64,000 nt of DNA from Naganishia liquefaciens. Taxonomy: Eukaryota > Basidiomycota > Tremellomycetes > Filobasidiales > Filobasidiaceae. This document shows positions 61,361 through 64,000 of this stretch, in pieces. Each line of letters starts with the position of its first letter. The first letter of the stretch is position 1. The position numbers and the translations under genes were made by a program. The DNA lies in assembly GCA_013423385.1 (NCBI GenBank), contig BLZA01000049.1:739695-803694 (forward strand), given 5' to 3'. The notes below the pieces were generated by a model. The model was not told the origin of the DNA and did not search any database. It saw only the letters and a list, made by a program, of their open reading frames with translations.

Positions 61361-63905
61361 ATGGCTGGCGGAATCCAACGTATGATGCGTGCGACGCAGA
61401 TGGTTTCGGAAGGCTTCGATATCGATGAGCAAGGGGCTACAATGGAGGGCGACGCGATATTGGATGACATTCGCAGGGCTCACGATGCCTCAATTCCAAA
61501 GGCGACTCAGGCTGCGTACGCCGCCCCGATCAGAGACTATCGGGCCTTTTGCCTCGAGTGGGCCGTGGAAGTGGAGAAGAAAATGCCGTTGGACCACGTG
61601 GATGAGGCCCAGCGATCTCTTGCAGGGATAAATAGGTATCTCTCTCACTAAGAGATAAATAGGTATCAGTCTATAAGAGTACAGCGGTTGTCCGTCACAG
61701 TGCACTGATCTAGACCATTGCCGATGCTTGATATTTCATGAGCTTAGAACACTTGTTACTGGAGCGCGAGTTGCCAGATTTCTCAAGACCCGCGTAGTGG
61801 GCCGAACATATAAGCAGTGGGGAAGGGTCTAAGGGAAAGGAAAAGGGAAGACGGTGGCGCCCTCCGGAGATGCGCCGGCGGCTGAGGAAGTGACCGGAGA
61901 GTCGCCGACTGTGGGTTACAAAACGTTAGAAGCCAGTTTATGTGCGCTTTGTTCCCTGCAGAAGCAGCAGATGGCGACCACGGGTTGGGTGATCAACAGC
62001 CCGCGACGCTTTCCGGCAGTCATTGAGTTGATGACGACATTGAAGCGACAAGAGGCAGAGCGGAAAAAGAGCTCTTTTGTGTATAGATGTCAAGGTCGGT
62101 ATTCACAGATTGACATTGAGATGGTTATCATAAAACAACGCAGGTGGCCGATATCATGAATGAAGGTCTGAAGCGGAATACGGCGGAGGGATTACGTGAT
62201 CGCACCATGAATGCGCTTTGCCACTATGGATTGCTTCGGGGTGAAGATGCAAGGGGCATCCAACTTCCTGATGTGCAGCACTTGCCCCTGGAGCATCGAG
62301 AAGGACCGACCCCATGCGATATCATGGTGGTCCTCTTACTGGATGGCAAGACCAATCAGCATGGCAACACTCAATACATGGGTGCAATCAGAAATAAAAA
62401 TTGGGATGAGTGTCCTCTGGGTGCGATGGCCATGTGGCTGTTCTACAGGTCAGCGCCTCCTTCTGTAATACAATGTAGCCGCCATGGACTGTTACTGAGC
62501 CCACACCACTCAATAGATTTCAGCTGAGTGGAGAAACTTTCGGTGCTCAGCATGATAGTTTTCCTCGGATGGATGAACCGGCTCAATGGTATCCTATCTG
62601 GTTGTTCCCTGGCGAGAAGAAAGACATGCCAATCTCGGCGGATGCACATGCGAAGGCGACCAAAGCGGTTCTCGAAAGGGCAGGGGTTCGACAGTTGTCG
62701 AAGAAGGTGACCCATATCTTCCGTGGATCCGGCGCCAGGATGGCGGACCTGTTTGGTGCAAGCGAAACGGATATTCGAAGGGGCGGTCGTTGGGATATGT
62801 CATCAATGGCTCAGCATTATCTTACAACTCTGCCTAGAGAGACCATCCGGGTCTTAGCTGGGTTCCCTTCCAGTCCTGGGCAATTTTGGCTGGAGCGGGA
62901 TCTTGACCCTCCCGAGGAATTGGAGAAGCTGATTTTTCCCCAGGCCGCCCTATGGTATGTCTAGAAGGATATGTAGGTGAACAACTCTTTAGAGGCTAAG
63001 CTGGACGCTTTGTCAGGTTGGAGAAGATGCAACATGTGCCCGAGCAGAAGAGAACGATAGCGGCTCACGGGTTTCTCAACCTCCTCCTGCGACTGAGACG
63101 GGTCCTACTCCAGGACTGTGGATTTCTTCAGCAACGTCATCCCGACAATTTGTTGCTGAGGCACGACGTCTTTCAAACCGATGCCTACAAGGCATATGCT
63201 GCGCAAGTCGTTCATCGAAGCTATGTCATAAGGGCACCTATGAAAGTACAATTTCAACAGGTAATGCCCCACCTACACGCAAAGATGGACACAGTTAGTG
63301 GAGTGTTAGAAACGGGGGTCAAAGATATACGTACTATCCTCCAACAGAATTTGTCCGACCTTCGAGAAGGGCTCCAGCCCACTTTGTCCAGTATCAGCGA
63401 CCTACAGTCGAGGCAAACGGTAGATCAGCGACGGATCGGTGCATCGCTCAACTTGTTGGCGCAGAGCTTACAGCTGGTGACGGAGGGGACCTTTGAGACC
63501 CGGCTGCGACTGCCGACTGAGACCCCGACGGACGGTAGCGACGGCGACGGGCATGCGCAGAGAGATCCGGTCAGCATGCTCAGACAGGTTGTAAGCGATA
63601 CGCACCCTCTCCTCGACCAATCACACGCCCACAGCAGCGGTCGACCTCCGCTAGGCCAAGACCCGTCATGTTCGACGTGGATCCCGGATCTGCCTGCGTC
63701 GGAGTCGGTGTCGGCATCGGTGTCGGCATTGGCGTCGGCGTCCACGTTCGTGTTGGACGTCAACCACACCACGGTGGCCATACTGTGGAGGGAATGGACA
63801 GTGGGCGTGCTCGGCCGTCCGTCGATCGAGACGATGGTTAGGGGTGTATCAGATACCAACATTGAACTAACGTATACATTTAAAGACTATTTCAACCAAA
63901 ACTAG
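61361..63905 (+). CDS. Crypton tyrosine recombinase with GCR1_C-like C-terminus
   Basis: Transposase of a Crypton, a DNA transposon that moves by a tyrosine recombinase and a circular form. Five exons (61361-61635, 61748-62078, 62144-62448, 62517-62954, 63017-63905) keep phase over 746 codons. The N-terminal core-binding domain reads KATQAAYAAPIRDYRAFCLEW; TVGYKTLEASLCALCSLQKQQ follows. Catalytic motifs: first Arg in HYGLLRGEDARG; HIFR (His and second Arg) in VTHIFRGSGARMADLFG; the GRW position; Tyr nucleophile in AQHYLTTLP. A coiled-coil linker (KMDTVSGVLETGVKDIRTILQQ) leads to VAILWREWTVGVLGRPSIETM, the start of a GCR1_C DNA-binding domain. That domain is cut short at TAA-type stop 63905; a further exon may lie beyond. 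One TAA at 61830-61832 lies in frame, but a phase-0, 57-nt GT-AG intron (61794-61850) would remove it. Confidence 0.85.
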
Positions 63906-64000
63906 AGAAAATGCCACTTCCGTCGATATTTGAACCCGTAGGTGTCAAGATCCCCTGTTCCTCAATCCTTTCCTTCTCCTTTTACAACACGAAAGACCTT

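Larger units (their letters stand above)
60727..64000 (+). mobile_element. Crypton element, right end beyond or near window edge
   Basis: The recombinase gene defines the element. Cryptons lack terminal inverted repeats, so the ends cannot be read from one copy. The left limit given is the first flank repeat, the right limit the window end. The element lies just downstream of the RRM gene (stop 60540), without disrupting it. Confidence 0.6.

Overview
The window is a gene-dense stretch of a fungal nuclear genome, most likely from a basidiomycete yeast of the Tremellomycetes (Cryptococcus/Kwoniella/Tremella-like). Evidence: nearly every gene is cut by many introns of about 45-70 nt with GTGAGT/GTAAGT donors and some exons of only 7-18 nt; tRNAs carry 24-nt introns; arginine is often written CGA; and a Crypton, a tyrosine-recombinase transposon first described in Cryptococcus, lies at the right edge. 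I rebuilt gene models by joining open frames at GT-AG junctions so that phase and family alignment both hold. Models with totals in residues were checked arithmetically.

Layout. 0.3-4.5 kb: RNA polymerase III second-largest subunit (+). 4.8-6.7 kb: F-box protein with repeats and a frameshift (-). 7.5-9.6 kb: mitochondrial EF-Tu (-). 9.8-11.6 kb: Rxt2-like histone deacetylase subunit (-), divergent from a Cys-rich single-pass membrane protein (11.9-12.8 kb, +). 13.5-15.6 kb: cytosolic Hsp70 with heat-shock-type promoter motifs (+). 16.3-17.0 kb: Vps55 (+). 17.6-18.9 kb: oligoribonuclease (+). tRNA-Glu at 19.3 kb. 19.7-22.1 kb: MFS transporter (-). 22.6-23.4 kb: myosin-regulatory-light-chain-like EF-hand protein (+). 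tRNA-Val at 23.9 kb. 24.5-26.2 kb: Tvp38/DedA-family membrane protein (-). 27.3-28.7 kb: chitin deacetylase (+). 29.1-34.3 kb: Zn2Cys6 transcription factor (+). 34.5-34.9 kb: Hub1 (-). 35.2-37.4 kb: poorly characterised minus-strand genes. 37.8-40.5 kb: tandem duplication with one intact and one broken copy. 40.85-41.4 kb: mitochondrial ribosomal protein mL40 (+). 42.2-44.6 kb: Nug1/nucleostemin GTPase (-). 44.9-46.3 kb: hypothetical (-). 46.9-47.4 kb: calcipressin lacking its RRM-like half (-), divergent from NOT3 (47.6-51.2 kb, +). tRNA-Ser at 51.7 kb. 52.1-56.2 kb: nitrate reductase (-). 57.7-60.5 kb: four-RRM Nrd1-like protein (+). 60.7 kb to the end: Crypton and its 5' flank.

Most genes are housekeeping and unrelated in pathway. 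Shared themes are RNA metabolism (Pol III, Rex2, Hub1, Not3, Nrd1, Nug1), mitochondrial translation (EF-Tu, mL40), Golgi/endosome traffic (Vps55, Tvp38) and environmental response (Hsp70, calcipressin, chitin deacetylase, nitrate reductase). The most unusual parts are the near-complete Crypton with a single in-frame stop that a 57-nt intron could remove, a 1.2-kb intron of NOT3 filled with a ~118-bp minisatellite, a 1-kb intron immediately before the zinc cluster of the transcription factor, the decaying tandem duplicate, and the half-length calcipressin.
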